Positions 51,544-59,119 are shown, counted from the stretch's first letter. The stretch: DNA of 64,000 nucleotides from Phytohabitans suffuscus (GCF_011764565.1 NZ_AP022871.1:8432320-8496319), one strand, 5' to 3'. Notes: generated from the letters alone by a model not told the origin. Made by a program: numbers and translations.

Positions 51544-51972
51544 CTAGCGGGACGGGGCTTCGCGGACCAGGCGCCGCAGGTAGCCGCCGAACCGCTCCCG
51601 GTCGGCGGCGCTCCAGCCCGCGGTCATCTCCAGGAAGGCGCGCTGCTGCCAGGCCCGCGCCTGCCGCAGCAGCGTAACGCCGGCGTCCGTGGCGCCCAGC
51701 AGCACCCGCCGCCCGTCGAGGGGGTCCGGCCGCCGCTGGAGGTAGCCGGCCGCGACCGCCTCGGACACCATGCGGCTGCCGACGGAGCGGTCGAGGCCGA
51801 GCTGGTCGGCGACGGCCGCGATGGTGGGCACGGCGGCGGCGTCCAGCGCTTCGAGCACCTGGACGTGCGCGACGTGCGGCGAGCCGGCCGCCTGGGGCGC
51901 CCACCGCCGGCCCCAGAAGCGCACGAGCCGGAAGAGCGCCGCCCCCGACGAGATATCCTGTGCAATATGCAC
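51544..51972 (-). CDS. MarR-family transcriptional regulator
   Basis: A 142-residue regulator: ISSGAALFRLVRFWGRRWAP, PTIAAVADQLGLDRSVGSRM (HTH), AAGYLQRRPDPLDGRRVLLG (wing) and the C-terminal dimerisation helix QQRAFLEMTAGWSAADRERF. GTG at 51972 gives VHIAQDISSG; it overlaps the start of the divergent plus-strand gene by six bases. A palindrome covers both starts, so mutual control through that site is expected. Confidence 0.85.
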   Translation of the reverse strand: MHIAQDISSGAALFRLVRFWGRRWAPQAAGSPHVAHVQVLEALDAAAVPTIAAVADQLGLDRSVGSRMVSEAVAAGYLQRRPDPLDGRRVLLGATDAGVTLLRQARAWQQRAFLEMTAGWSAADRERFGGYLRRLVREAPSR

Positions 51973-51973
51973 A
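51954..51973. promoter_or_regulatory. palindrome over two overlapping start codons
   Basis: TGTGCA-ATA-TGCACA (51959-51973) contains the ATG of the plus-strand gene and the GTG of the minus-strand MarR gene. TATCCT (51954-51959) is a good -10 hexamer ending seven bases before the ATG, implying a leaderless message. Confidence 0.55.
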
Positions 51974-52323
51974 CAGTACCGGAGCCGATCGCGGCTTTCC
52001 ACGCGGCCGTCAACGCCGCCGACGCCGACCGGGCCGCCGCGCTGGCCACCGACGACGTCGAGGTGGGCGGCCCGCGGGGCGCCGGCCGGGGCGTCGAGCT
52101 GCTGCGCGGCTGGGTGGAGGGCTCCGGTGTCACACTGGCCCCGACCGCCGCGCACCCGTTCGCCGGCGGTGTCGTCGTGGTCGCCCAGCAGGCCCGCTGG
52201 CCCGGCGACGACACGGTCCACGAGATCGCCACCCTGTTCCGCGTGACGCCGGACGGCCGCCTGGCGGCGATGATCCGCTACGACACGCTCGCGGACGCGC
52301 TGGCCGCCGCCCGGACCGCCTGA
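51967..52323 (+). CDS. SnoaL/NTF2-like small protein
   Basis: A 118-residue protein with the NTF2-like fold pattern: PIAAFHAAVNAADADRAAAL, ATDDVEVGGPRGAGRGVELL, RGWVEGSGVTLAPTAAHPFA and a C-terminal sheet (VHEIATLFRVTPDGRLAAMI). Members are isomerases, cyclases or ligand binders; this one cannot be assigned. It is divergent from, and probably regulated by, the MarR gene whose start it overlaps. Confidence 0.75.
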   Translation: MHTVPEPIAAFHAAVNAADADRAAALATDDVEVGGPRGAGRGVELLRGWVEGSGVTLAPTAAHPFAGGVVVVAQQARWPGDDTVHEIATLFRVTPDGRLAAMIRYDTLADALAAARTA

Positions 52324-52546
52324 TCCGGCCCCGCCCTGGCCGTCAGGGCTGATCCCGGCTCGCCGCGGCCGTCAGGCTGATCCGGCCGGCCCCGGCGGTC
52401 AGGCTGGTCCGGGCCCGTCCGGCCGTCAGGCTGGTCCGGCGTGCCGCGGCGGTCAGGCTGATCCGGCCCGCCGGGCGTCAGGCCGGTGAGTGTCGACGGC
52501 GGTGCTGGCCGCCTGATCCGCCGCGGCGCGCCGCGGCCCGTCAGGC
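52321..52546. repeat. tandem array joining two convergent stop codons, ~7 units
   Basis: Six consecutive units of 25-29 bp begin at 52321, 52350, 52378, 52405, 52432 and 52459, and a seventh at 52514. Each starts TGATCC or TGGTCC and ends (G)GTCAGGC. The first unit starts with the plus-strand TGA stop; the last ends in the TCA that is the minus-strand stop (52541-52543). CTGA/TCAG and GGCC arms let each unit fold as a hairpin. Confidence 0.85.
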
Positions 52547-54220
52547 CAGGACGTCGAGGTGGTGGTGGGCGTCGACGGCGATGTCGTCGTGCCGCAGCCA
52601 ACGCCGCGCCCACAGGCGGGCCGTGACCTCGGCCTGCTCGTCGCCGGTCGTGGCGTGCTCGACGAGCAGGGCCGCGGTCAGGGCGTACGCCATGCGCAGG
52701 GCCAGGCCCCGGGCGCCGGCCACGGCGGCAGCGGTCGGGTCGGCGGCCACCTCGCCCAGGTCGGCGCGGAGCGCGGCGGTCGCGGCGGCGAGCTGGTCGG
52801 CCATGGCCGGTGACAGGCCCCGGGCGACGACCTGGGCGGCGTCGAGGCGGGCCAGCAGCGGGCCGGCCGCGTCGTCGCGGACCACCGCGCGGAGGGCGTC
52901 GAGGGCCAGCACGTTGGTGGTGCCCTCCCAGATCGGCAGGACCTGGGCGTCGCGGAGCAGGCGGGGCACGCCGGTGTCCTCCACGTAGCCGGCGCCGCCG
53001 AACGCCTCCACGTACTCGCTGGCCGACGAGACCGCCAGCTTGCCGGTGGCCAGCTTGGCCAGCGGGGCCACGATGCGCAGCTCGGCGGCGGCGAACGGGT
53101 CGGCGCCGACCTCGACCCGGCCCAGCAGCGCGAACGCGTGCGCGGCGAGCGCGAACGCGCCGGCCGCGTCGACGGCGAGGGTACCGAGGGTGGCGCGGTG
53201 CAGCGGCGAGGCGGCCAGCGGACCGCCGGCCACCGTCCGGGCGGCGGCGAACGCCAGCGCGTACGCCAGGCCCCGGCGCATGCCGCCGGCGGCGGCCGCG
53301 GCGTTGTGCAGGCGGGTGACCACGACGAGCGTCATCGCGCGGGCCAGGCCGCCGGGGTCGGCCGGGTCGCCCAGCGGCAGCGCCGCGACCCCGCGCAGGC
53401 CGATCTCGGCGGTCGGCAGGGCGCGGGTGCCGAGCTTGTCCTTGAGGCGGTGGACACGGATGCCGGGGGCGGTGGCGCCGGCGCCGTCGTAGCGGGGGAC
53501 CAGGAACGGGGCCAGCACCCGGCTGCCCGGGCCCGCGCCGTCCGGGCGGGCCAGCGCGACCGCGACCGCCGAGTCGGCCGCGGAGCAGAACCACTTCTCG
53601 CCGGTCAACCGCCAGCCGCCGGCCGCCGCGGTGGCCACCGTGGACGAGCGGGACAGGTCGGAACCGCCCTGCGACTCGGTCATCCACTGTCCACTGGTGA
53701 CCGCGACGTCGGGGTCGGTGGCCACCAGCCTGGGCAGCCACGCGTCGCGTACCGCCGGGTCGACCTCGGGCCGGGACAGCAGCGCGGCCGCCCCGTCGGC
53801 CATCGCGACCGGGCAGGAGAAGGTCGCCGACTCCGGTCCGTACAGGTGCAGCAGCGCGTGCTGCACCACCCGCGCGGCGGCGCCCCAGGTGGCGCGGGCA
53901 TCGGGCAGGTACGGCAGGGCCACGACGGCGTGCCGGGCGGCGGCCGCCCGCTGCCGCTGCCACCCGTCGCTGGTCTCGATCCGGTCGACCCGGGCACCCC
54001 AGGCGTCGTACCGGACGAGCCGCGGCGGGTTGTTCTCCGCGTCGGCGTGCGCCGCGCGCAGGGGCCCCACGACATCCGCCGCCAGCGCGGCCAGGCGGTC
54101 CTTGGCGGCCGCGTGACCGGCGGGGCCGAGGACCCGCTCCAGCCACGAGCGCAGCAGCGGGTCGCCGGCGTACGGGTCGGCGGGAGGCGGCACGGCCTGC
54201 ACGAAACGATCCACGCCCAT
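52541..54220 (-). CDS. AidB-like acyl-CoA dehydrogenase family flavoprotein
   Basis: A 559-residue protein of the acyl-CoA dehydrogenase superfamily. GQWMTESQGGSDLSRSSTVA, WRLTGEKWFCSAADSAVAVA, IRVHRLKDKLGTRALPTAEI, and SSASEYVEAFGGAGYVEDTG with LPIWEGTTNVLALDALRAV follow E. coli AidB, the alkylation-response flavoprotein, including its long C-terminal region. An N-terminal YGPESATFSCPVAMADGAAA is also AidB-like. The substrate is unknown; AidB binds DNA and may inactivate alkylating agents. A TetR-like operator lies just upstream, although no TetR gene is adjacent. Confidence 0.88.
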   Translation of the reverse strand: MGVDRFVQAVPPPADPYAGDPLLRSWLERVLGPAGHAAAKDRLAALAADVVGPLRAAHADAENNPPRLVRYDAWGARVDRIETSDGWQRQRAAAARHAVVALPYLPDARATWGAAARVVQHALLHLYGPESATFSCPVAMADGAAALLSRPEVDPAVRDAWLPRLVATDPDVAVTSGQWMTESQGGSDLSRSSTVATAAAGGWRLTGEKWFCSAADSAVAVALARPDGAGPGSRVLAPFLVPRYDGAGATAPGIRVHRLKDKLGTRALPTAEIGLRGVAALPLGDPADPGGLARAMTLVVVTRLHNAAAAAGGMRRGLAYALAFAAARTVAGGPLAASPLHRATLGTLAVDAAGAFALAAHAFALLGRVEVGADPFAAAELRIVAPLAKLATGKLAVSSASEYVEAFGGAGYVEDTGVPRLLRDAQVLPIWEGTTNVLALDALRAVVRDDAAGPLLARLDAAQVVARGLSPAMADQLAAATAALRADLGEVAADPTAAAVAGARGLALRMAYALTAALLVEHATTGDEQAEVTARLWARRWLRHDDIAVDAHHHLDVLA

Positions 54221-54223
54221 ACC

Positions 54224-54238
54224 TTAACGGCCGTTCAA
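54224..54238. promoter_or_regulatory. inverted repeat upstream of aidB-like gene
   Basis: TTAACGGCCGTTCAA contains the perfect 10-bp palindrome AACGGCCGTT four bases from the start codon. Sites like TTGAACG-nn-CGTTCAA are typical of TetR regulators of acyl-CoA dehydrogenase genes. Confidence 0.5.
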
Positions 54239-54607
54239 AGCATGAGGCATCCGAAGGCGATCGGAAGCGCCGCGCGGCACGGTCCAACCCCGCGCCGATC
54301 AAGGAGACACTGCCGCGACAGCGGCATGATCCGGGCCCTCGTGGGACGAACGGTGGGCCCGCATGCCTCCCGGCGGCGACGGATCCGGCTTGGTGTGATC
54401 GCCTATGGAGCTTGCGCGGTCGGGGTGAGCAATGGCGAGGCGGCCGGGTCGCGCGTGGCGGTGTCGCCGCCGAAATCGCCTGGTTTGTCTTCGTTCGTCA
54501 GCGGATCATGGTCGCTGAGGCCCACGATCACCGCGACAAGGAGAACAAACCAGGCGAATTCGGCGCCGCCGCCACCCCCGCCCTCGAACGCGCGGCCCCC
54601 GGCAAAA

Positions 54608-54655
54608 GATCGTGGTATGAAACTGCCCCCAGAGGGGCGGATCCATACCACGATC
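54608..54655. repeat. dispersed hairpin element, copy C
   Basis: Outer stem GATCGTGGTAT / ATACCACGATC, inner stem TGCCCC / GGGGCGG with a G-T pair, loop CAGA, and the same GAAAC versus GATCC internal loop as the other copies. The T-A pair at the end of the outer stem replaces a T-G pair in copies A and B. Confidence 0.75.
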
Positions 54656-54995
54656 CACCGAAACCGACCCCCAGCCTCCACATCGGGCGGACAGACCAGC
54701 GGAAGCGCAGAGATCACTGTGGACGGACTCGAACCGTGACCCCGGAAGGTCTCTATTCCAAGGGTTGCCGTGGTAGTGCCCATGCGGAGTGCCGCGAACG
54801 GCCGGGCGCTCGGGCGCGCAAAGACTTCCCTGCGCCAACGGCTGCGACGGATCGGGAACCGCGACTGGTCCCCGGGGCCCGCAGCCAGTGCAGGCCGCGG
54901 GACGGACGCGGAGGGTGAGCGGGAGCACCTGCCCACCCGGGGTGGCCCGGCGCGGGCCCGACTCCATATCCCGGCGGCCGCCGCCGGGGTGTGGC

Positions 54996-55053
54996 GCGGA
55001 GGGTGAGGCGGCGGGAGCAACGGTCTGGACCACCGCGGACATCGCGGTAGCTC
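54996..55053. repeat. 58-bp dispersed module, copy 3
   Basis: Ungapped 58-bp copy of the module at 25877 and 49010, beginning GCGGAGGGTGAGGCGGCGGG. GGGGTGTGG precedes it, as in copy 1. A shortened copy, GCGGAGGGTGAGCGGGAGCA, lies at 54908-54926. Confidence 0.75.
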
Positions 55054-55078
55054 AAAGCCCTTTGACAGCGGCGATCCC

Positions 55079-56464
55079 TTAGAGGACGTGGGGTGGGCGG
55101 TTGCCGGCGGCGACGATCGCGCGGCGTAGCGGCACCAGCATCAGCAGGATGAAACCGGCCACGAAGAACGCGACCAGCGCCACGATGCCGACCCGGTAGC
55201 TGTTGGTGAGCTGGTAGACCAGGCCGAACGCGAGCGGGCCGAGCCAGCTGGTGCCCTTGTCGCTGATCTCGTAGAAGCCGTAGTACTCGCCTTCCTTGCC
55301 CTTGGGGATGAGCTGGCTGAACAGCGACCGGCTCAGCGCCTGGCTGCCGCCCAGCACGATGCCGATCGCGGCGCCGAGGGCGATGAACGGCAGCGGGGCC
55401 TCGCCGGGCAGCCAGTAGGCGGCGACCACCACGGCCGTCCACAGCACGAGGCTCAGCAGCACGGTCTTGCGGGCGCCGATCCGGCCGGCGAGGCGGCCCA
55501 GGCCGAGCGCGCCGAAGAACGCGGTCAGCTGCACCACCAGGATCGTGATGATCAGGGTGTTGGTGGTCAGGCCCAGCTCCTCGCTGCCGAACTGGCTGGC
55601 CAGGTTGATGACGGTCTGGATGCCGTCGTTGTAGACCAGGAAGGCGAGCAGGAAGAACAGCGTCAGCGGGTACGCGCGCATCCCCTTGACGGTGCGGCCC
55701 AGCTGGCGGAAGCCGTCGGTGAGCACGTGGCCGCGGTGGCTGGCGTGCAGCGCCGGGTACTCGCGCATCCACCGCAGCGGCACCAGCGTGAACGCCGCCC
55801 ACCACACGCCGGCCGACACGATCGACCAGCGGGCGATGTCGAGGGTGCGCTGGTCGTCGCCGTCGATGCTGAAGATCTGCACGGCGACGAGGTTGAGCGC
55901 GAGCAGGATGAACCCGCCCAGGTAGCCCAGCGCCCACCCGCGGCTGGAGATGTCGTCGCGCTCGTCGGGGCCGGACAGCTGCGGCAGGTACGAGTGGTAG
56001 ACGACGATGCTCGCCCCGAACGAGATGTTGGCGACCAGGAACAGCGCCCCGCCCAGCAGGTAGCGCTCGCCGGTCACGAACGCGAACCCGCAGGTGGCCG
56101 CCGCGCCGAGGAAGGCGGCGCCGGCCAGCAGCCGCTTCTTGTGCGCCGAGCGGTCGGCGACCGCCCCCATGACCGGCAGCACCAGGACGGTCAGCAGCAC
56201 CGACAGCGACACCACGTACGGGTAGTAGGAGCCGGCCGCGACCGTGATGCCGAACGGGTGCACGTCGGCGTCGCACTCGTCGGCGCCGAGCGCGCAGCCG
56301 GCCGCCTGCTCGGTGACCACGGTCAGGAACGGGCCGAGGAACACCGCGATGACCGTGGTCTGGAACGCGGAGTTGGCCCAGTCGTAGAAGTACCAGCCCC
56401 TGCGCTCGCGGCGGGTGGCGTACTGGCTGGTGCCCTCGCTGGTGGTGTCGTCGATGGTCGTCAC
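55079..56464 (-). CDS. MFS transporter, UMF1/Atg22-like family
   Basis: A 461-residue permease with about 12 hydrophobic segments. The opening RRGWYFYDWANSAFQTTVIA is the hallmark of the UMF1 family, as is SFGASIVVYHSYLPQLSGPD with DDISSRGWALGYLGGFILLA and QSLSRSLFSQLIPKGKEGEY-like QALSRSLFSQLIPKGKEGEY YGFYEI. Eukaryotic Atg22 members export amino acids from vacuoles; bacterial substrates are unknown. It overlaps the upstream phosphodiesterase gene by 4 bases and is the second gene of that operon. Confidence 0.9.
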   Translation of the reverse strand: MTTIDDTTSEGTSQYATRRERRGWYFYDWANSAFQTTVIAVFLGPFLTVVTEQAAGCALGADECDADVHPFGITVAAGSYYPYVVSLSVLLTVLVLPVMGAVADRSAHKKRLLAGAAFLGAAATCGFAFVTGERYLLGGALFLVANISFGASIVVYHSYLPQLSGPDERDDISSRGWALGYLGGFILLALNLVAVQIFSIDGDDQRTLDIARWSIVSAGVWWAAFTLVPLRWMREYPALHASHRGHVLTDGFRQLGRTVKGMRAYPLTLFFLLAFLVYNDGIQTVINLASQFGSEELGLTTNTLIITILVVQLTAFFGALGLGRLAGRIGARKTVLLSLVLWTAVVVAAYWLPGEAPLPFIALGAAIGIVLGGSQALSRSLFSQLIPKGKEGEYYGFYEISDKGTSWLGPLAFGLVYQLTNSYRVGIVALVAFFVAGFILLMLVPLRRAIVAAGNRPPHVL

Positions 56465-57237
56465 TGCGCCTCCCGCCAGGACACGCCCCGGCTCACGTAG
56501 ACCTCGCGCAGCACGTCGACGCGATCCGTCATGATGCCATCAACACCAAGATCAAGTAAGTCGTGCATCTCGGTGGGATCGTCGATCGTCCACACGTGCA
56601 CGTGCAGGCCCAGCTTGTGGGCGTACCGCACGAACCGCCGGTCGACCACCGGCAGCCGCCCGTACCGCACCGGGACCTGCGCGGCCACCACCGAGGTCGG
56701 CAGCACCAGCCGCTGCCCGGTCAGCGACGCCACCCGCAGCCGGGCCACCGCCCGCATGCCCAGCGACGTGGCCACCTTCGGCCCGGCCAGGGTGCGCAGC
56801 CTCGCCAGCCGGGCGTCGCTGAACGACGCCAGCAGCACCCGGTCACCGGCGCCCGCGCGGGTCACCGTCTCGACCGTGGGCGCGACGCCGGTGCCGGCCT
56901 TCACGTCGATGTTGAACCGGACCCGCGGCCACGCCGCCAGGACCTCGTCCAGCCTGGGTACGGCCGCCGCGCCGCCCACCCGCACCGTCGACAGGTCGGC
57001 CCAGGACAGCTGGTCGATGCGCCCCGGCCGCCCGGCGACCCGGTCGAGGGTGTCGTCGTGGAAGACCACGGCCACCCCGTCGGTGGTGGCGTGCACGTCG
57101 GTCTCCACGTACCGGTAGCCGAGCGCCACCGCCCGCGCGAACGCCTCCGCGGTGTTCTCGTCGCCCCGCGCCGCGCCGCCGCGGTGCGCGAAGGCGATCG
57201 GGACCGGATGGTCGAGGTAGGTACTGACCTGGCTCAC
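56461..57237 (-). CDS. glycerophosphodiester phosphodiesterase
   Basis: A 258-residue GDPD-family TIM-barrel enzyme: VPIAFAHRGGAARGDENTAE (His and metal Glu), GYRYVETDVHATTDGVAVVF and HDDTLDRVAG give the catalytic and metal residues; GVDGIMTDRVDVLREVY closes the barrel. It splits glycerophosphodiesters to glycerol 3-phosphate and an alcohol. No signal peptide. GTG at 57237 is the start; a duplicated GTG upstream opens only a seven-codon frame. It is coupled by ATGA overlap to the transporter gene. Confidence 0.9.
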   Translation of the reverse strand: MSQVSTYLDHPVPIAFAHRGGAARGDENTAEAFARAVALGYRYVETDVHATTDGVAVVFHDDTLDRVAGRPGRIDQLSWADLSTVRVGGAAAVPRLDEVLAAWPRVRFNIDVKAGTGVAPTVETVTRAGAGDRVLLASFSDARLARLRTLAGPKVATSLGMRAVARLRVASLTGQRLVLPTSVVAAQVPVRYGRLPVVDRRFVRYAHKLGLHVHVWTIDDPTEMHDLLDLGVDGIMTDRVDVLREVYVSRGVSWREAQ

Positions 57238-57267
57238 GGCGTGCGGTCCTGGCTCACGGCGTGCAGT
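57228..57267 (-). repeat. 20-bp tandem duplication over phosphodiesterase start
   Basis: CCTGGCTCACGGCGTGCGGT (57228-57247) is repeated at 57248-57267 with one change. On the coding strand it duplicates GTGAGCCAG; the upstream copy opens a seven-codon frame whose TGA overlaps the true GTG. Confidence 0.7.
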
Positions 57268-57300
57268 ATGCACGGAGTCGGCGACGGTAGGGTGACGGCC

Positions 57301-58794
57301 ATGCGGGTGCTCGGCATCGACTTCGGCACGTCCAACACGGTCGCGATGGTGCGCGGCGCGGACGGGCGGGCGCGGCCGTTGCTGTTCGACGGTTCGCCGC
57401 TGCTGCCGTCCGCGGTCTACCTCAACCCGGACGGCAAGCTGCTGGTCGGCCGCGACGCCGAGCGCAGCGCCCGGCTCGACCCGGCCCGTTTCGAGCCCAA
57501 CCCCAAGCGCCGCGTCGACGACGGGGTGGTGCTGCTGGGCGAGCAGGAGCTGGCGGTGCCGCGGGTGATCGCCGCGGTGCTCGGCCGCCTGGCCACCGAG
57601 GCTTCCCGCCACCTGGGCGGCCCGGTCGAGGAGGTCCGCGTCACCCACCCGGCCCGCTGGGGCGAGCGCCGCCGCGCCGTGCTGGCCGAGTCGGTCCGCG
57701 CCGCCGGCCTGCCCAACGCCCGCCTGGTCGTGGAGCCGGTCGCCGCCGCCTCGTACTACACGGCGGTGCTGGGCAGCGCGATGCCGGTGGGGCGGGCGCT
57801 GGCCATCTACGACCTGGGCGGCGGCACGTTCGACGCGGCGGTGGTGCGGCGCACCCCGACCGGGTTCGAGGTGCTCGCCGAGGCGGGCCTGTCCGACCTG
57901 GGCGGCCTCGACTTCGACCAGGCCCTGGTCGAGCACCTGGGCCGCGGCTACTCCGAGAGCCGCACCATGCTGTGGAACAGCCTGGTCAGCCCCGCCGACC
58001 CGGGCCAGCGGCGGCAGCGGGCGCTGCTCTACGACGACGTGCGCGGCGCGAAGGAGATGCTGTCGCGCACCACCAGCGCCGACGTGCACCTGCCCGCGCT
58101 GGACATCTCCGCGCACATCACCCGCGACGAGTTCGACGGGCTGATCCGCCCGTACATGCTGCAGACCGTCCACTGCCTGGCCCAGACCATCACCGCGGCC
58201 CGGCTGGCCCCGCCCGACCTGGTCGGCATCTTCCTGGTCGGCGGCTCCAGCCGCATCCCGCTGGCCGCGCACCTGCTGCACACCGAGCTGGGCGTGGCAC
58301 CGACCACGCTGGAGCAGCCGGAGACGGTGGTGGCCGAGGGCGCGCTGTTCTTCGGCGGCCCGGCGGCCGCGGCCGGCCCGGTCCACTCCGGTGTGCCGCG
58401 CCCGGTCGCCCCGCCACCGCGCATGCCCGCCCCGCCGCCGCCCCGCCCGCCGGTCACCGCCCCGCCTCAGCTGGCGCCCGCCGCGGGCCGGCCGCCCGCG
58501 GCGCCGGTGTCGAGGCCGCCGGTGGCGCCGCCACGCCCCCCGGTGATCGCCCGCCCGTCCGCGCCGCCGGTCAGCGCCACGCCGGTCTCCCCACCCCGCG
58601 CGGCGCCGCGCCCGCCACAGCAGCAGCACCTGCCGCCGCCCCGCCCGGCCCCGGTGGCCCCGCCGCGCCCCCCGGCGATGGCCCCGGCCGCCCGCGGCCG
58701 CGCCTGGTACGAGGAGCCCGCTCTGGTGTGGACGGTCGCGCTGGGCGCGATGGTCCTGATCGCCGTCGTCGTGCTGATCGTCCTGGCCTCCTGA
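57301..58794 (+). CDS. Hsp70-like protein with Pro-rich linker and C-terminal membrane anchor
   Basis: A 497-residue protein. Residues 1-365 form an actin/Hsp70 nucleotide-binding domain: LGIDFGTSNTVAMV, VVEPVAAASYYTAVLG, IYDLGGGTFDAAVVRR and LVGGSSRIPLAAHLL. There is no peptide-binding domain; instead about 100 residues of Pro/Ala-rich linker lead to one transmembrane helix (WTVALGAMVLIAVVVLIVLA) at the very end, placing the ATPase in the cytoplasm on the membrane. The ATG has AGGGTGACGGCC before it. It faces the dynamin operon across a few short genes; Hsp70-like proteins accompany dynamin-type operons in other actinomycetes, which suggests a common system. Confidence 0.85.
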   Translation: MRVLGIDFGTSNTVAMVRGADGRARPLLFDGSPLLPSAVYLNPDGKLLVGRDAERSARLDPARFEPNPKRRVDDGVVLLGEQELAVPRVIAAVLGRLATEASRHLGGPVEEVRVTHPARWGERRRAVLAESVRAAGLPNARLVVEPVAAASYYTAVLGSAMPVGRALAIYDLGGGTFDAAVVRRTPTGFEVLAEAGLSDLGGLDFDQALVEHLGRGYSESRTMLWNSLVSPADPGQRRQRALLYDDVRGAKEMLSRTTSADVHLPALDISAHITRDEFDGLIRPYMLQTVHCLAQTITAARLAPPDLVGIFLVGGSSRIPLAAHLLHTELGVAPTTLEQPETVVAEGALFFGGPAAAAGPVHSGVPRPVAPPPRMPAPPPPRPPVTAPPQLAPAAGRPPAAPVSRPPVAPPRPPVIARPSAPPVSATPVSPPRAAPRPPQQQHLPPPRPAPVAPPRPPAMAPAARGRAWYEEPALVWTVALGAMVLIAVVVLIVLAS

Positions 58795-58830
58795 CCCCGG
58801 CGGCCCGGCGCCCGGGACTAAACTCGCCGC

Positions 58831-59112
58831 ATGAGCAGCCTGGACGAGCTGGAGCGGCGCATCGCCGCGATCGAGGAGTGACTTGGTGTGGAGTCCGGGC
58901 TGCGGGCGAGCGGCGACCGGGACCTGGGGGACATGGCCCAGACCTTGCGCGCCCAGCAGCACACGATCCAGGCGCTGGCGATCACCCAGTCGCAGCACAA
59001 CGAGAAGCTGGACCGGCACGAGGCGTCGCTGACGGCGGCGCACGGCAAGCTCGACCGGATCATCGGCATGCTGGACCGCCTGCTCGACGACGGCAGCGGC
59101 GGCAGCAGGTAG
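58831..59112 (+). pseudogene. small coiled-coil protein interrupted by in-frame TGA
   Basis: The frame reads MSSLDELERRIAAIEE, TGA (58879-58881), then LGVESGLRASGDRDLGDMAQ and a helical stretch rich in Gln/His ending DRLLDDGSGGSR. Both halves are in the same frame and form one coiled-coil pattern; CGA to TGA would explain it (EERLGVESG). It is about 93 residues if read through. A shorter protein from GTG 58888 or ATG 58933 is possible. The function is unknown. It follows the Hsp70-like gene by 36 bases, probably in the same operon. Confidence 0.55.
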
Positions 59113-59119
59113 GCGAGGG

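Larger units (their letters stand above)
54239..55078. other. gene-free region with dispersed repeat modules
   Basis: No credible gene in 840 bases; open frames here translate the repeats. It carries hairpin copy C, a GGACAGACCAGCGGAA fragment, CACTGTGGACGGAC, a truncated 58-bp module (54908-54926) and a full one. Elsewhere I see only G+C-rich sequence. It is flanked by two same-strand genes. Confidence 0.65.

Noticed and set aside
54412..55042. Open frames of 168-178 codons in the 54-55 kb gap
   Set aside because: Both strands translate the same dispersed modules; there is no ribosome site, no codon bias and no domain.
57301..58794. DnaK housekeeping chaperone
   Set aside because: The substrate-binding domain is missing and replaced by a Pro-rich linker and membrane anchor; no dnaJ or grpE is nearby.
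58879..58881. Selenocysteine or programmed TGA readthrough
   Set aside because: There is no sign of a selenocysteine insertion hairpin or a redox motif; a CGA-to-TGA change explains it more simply.
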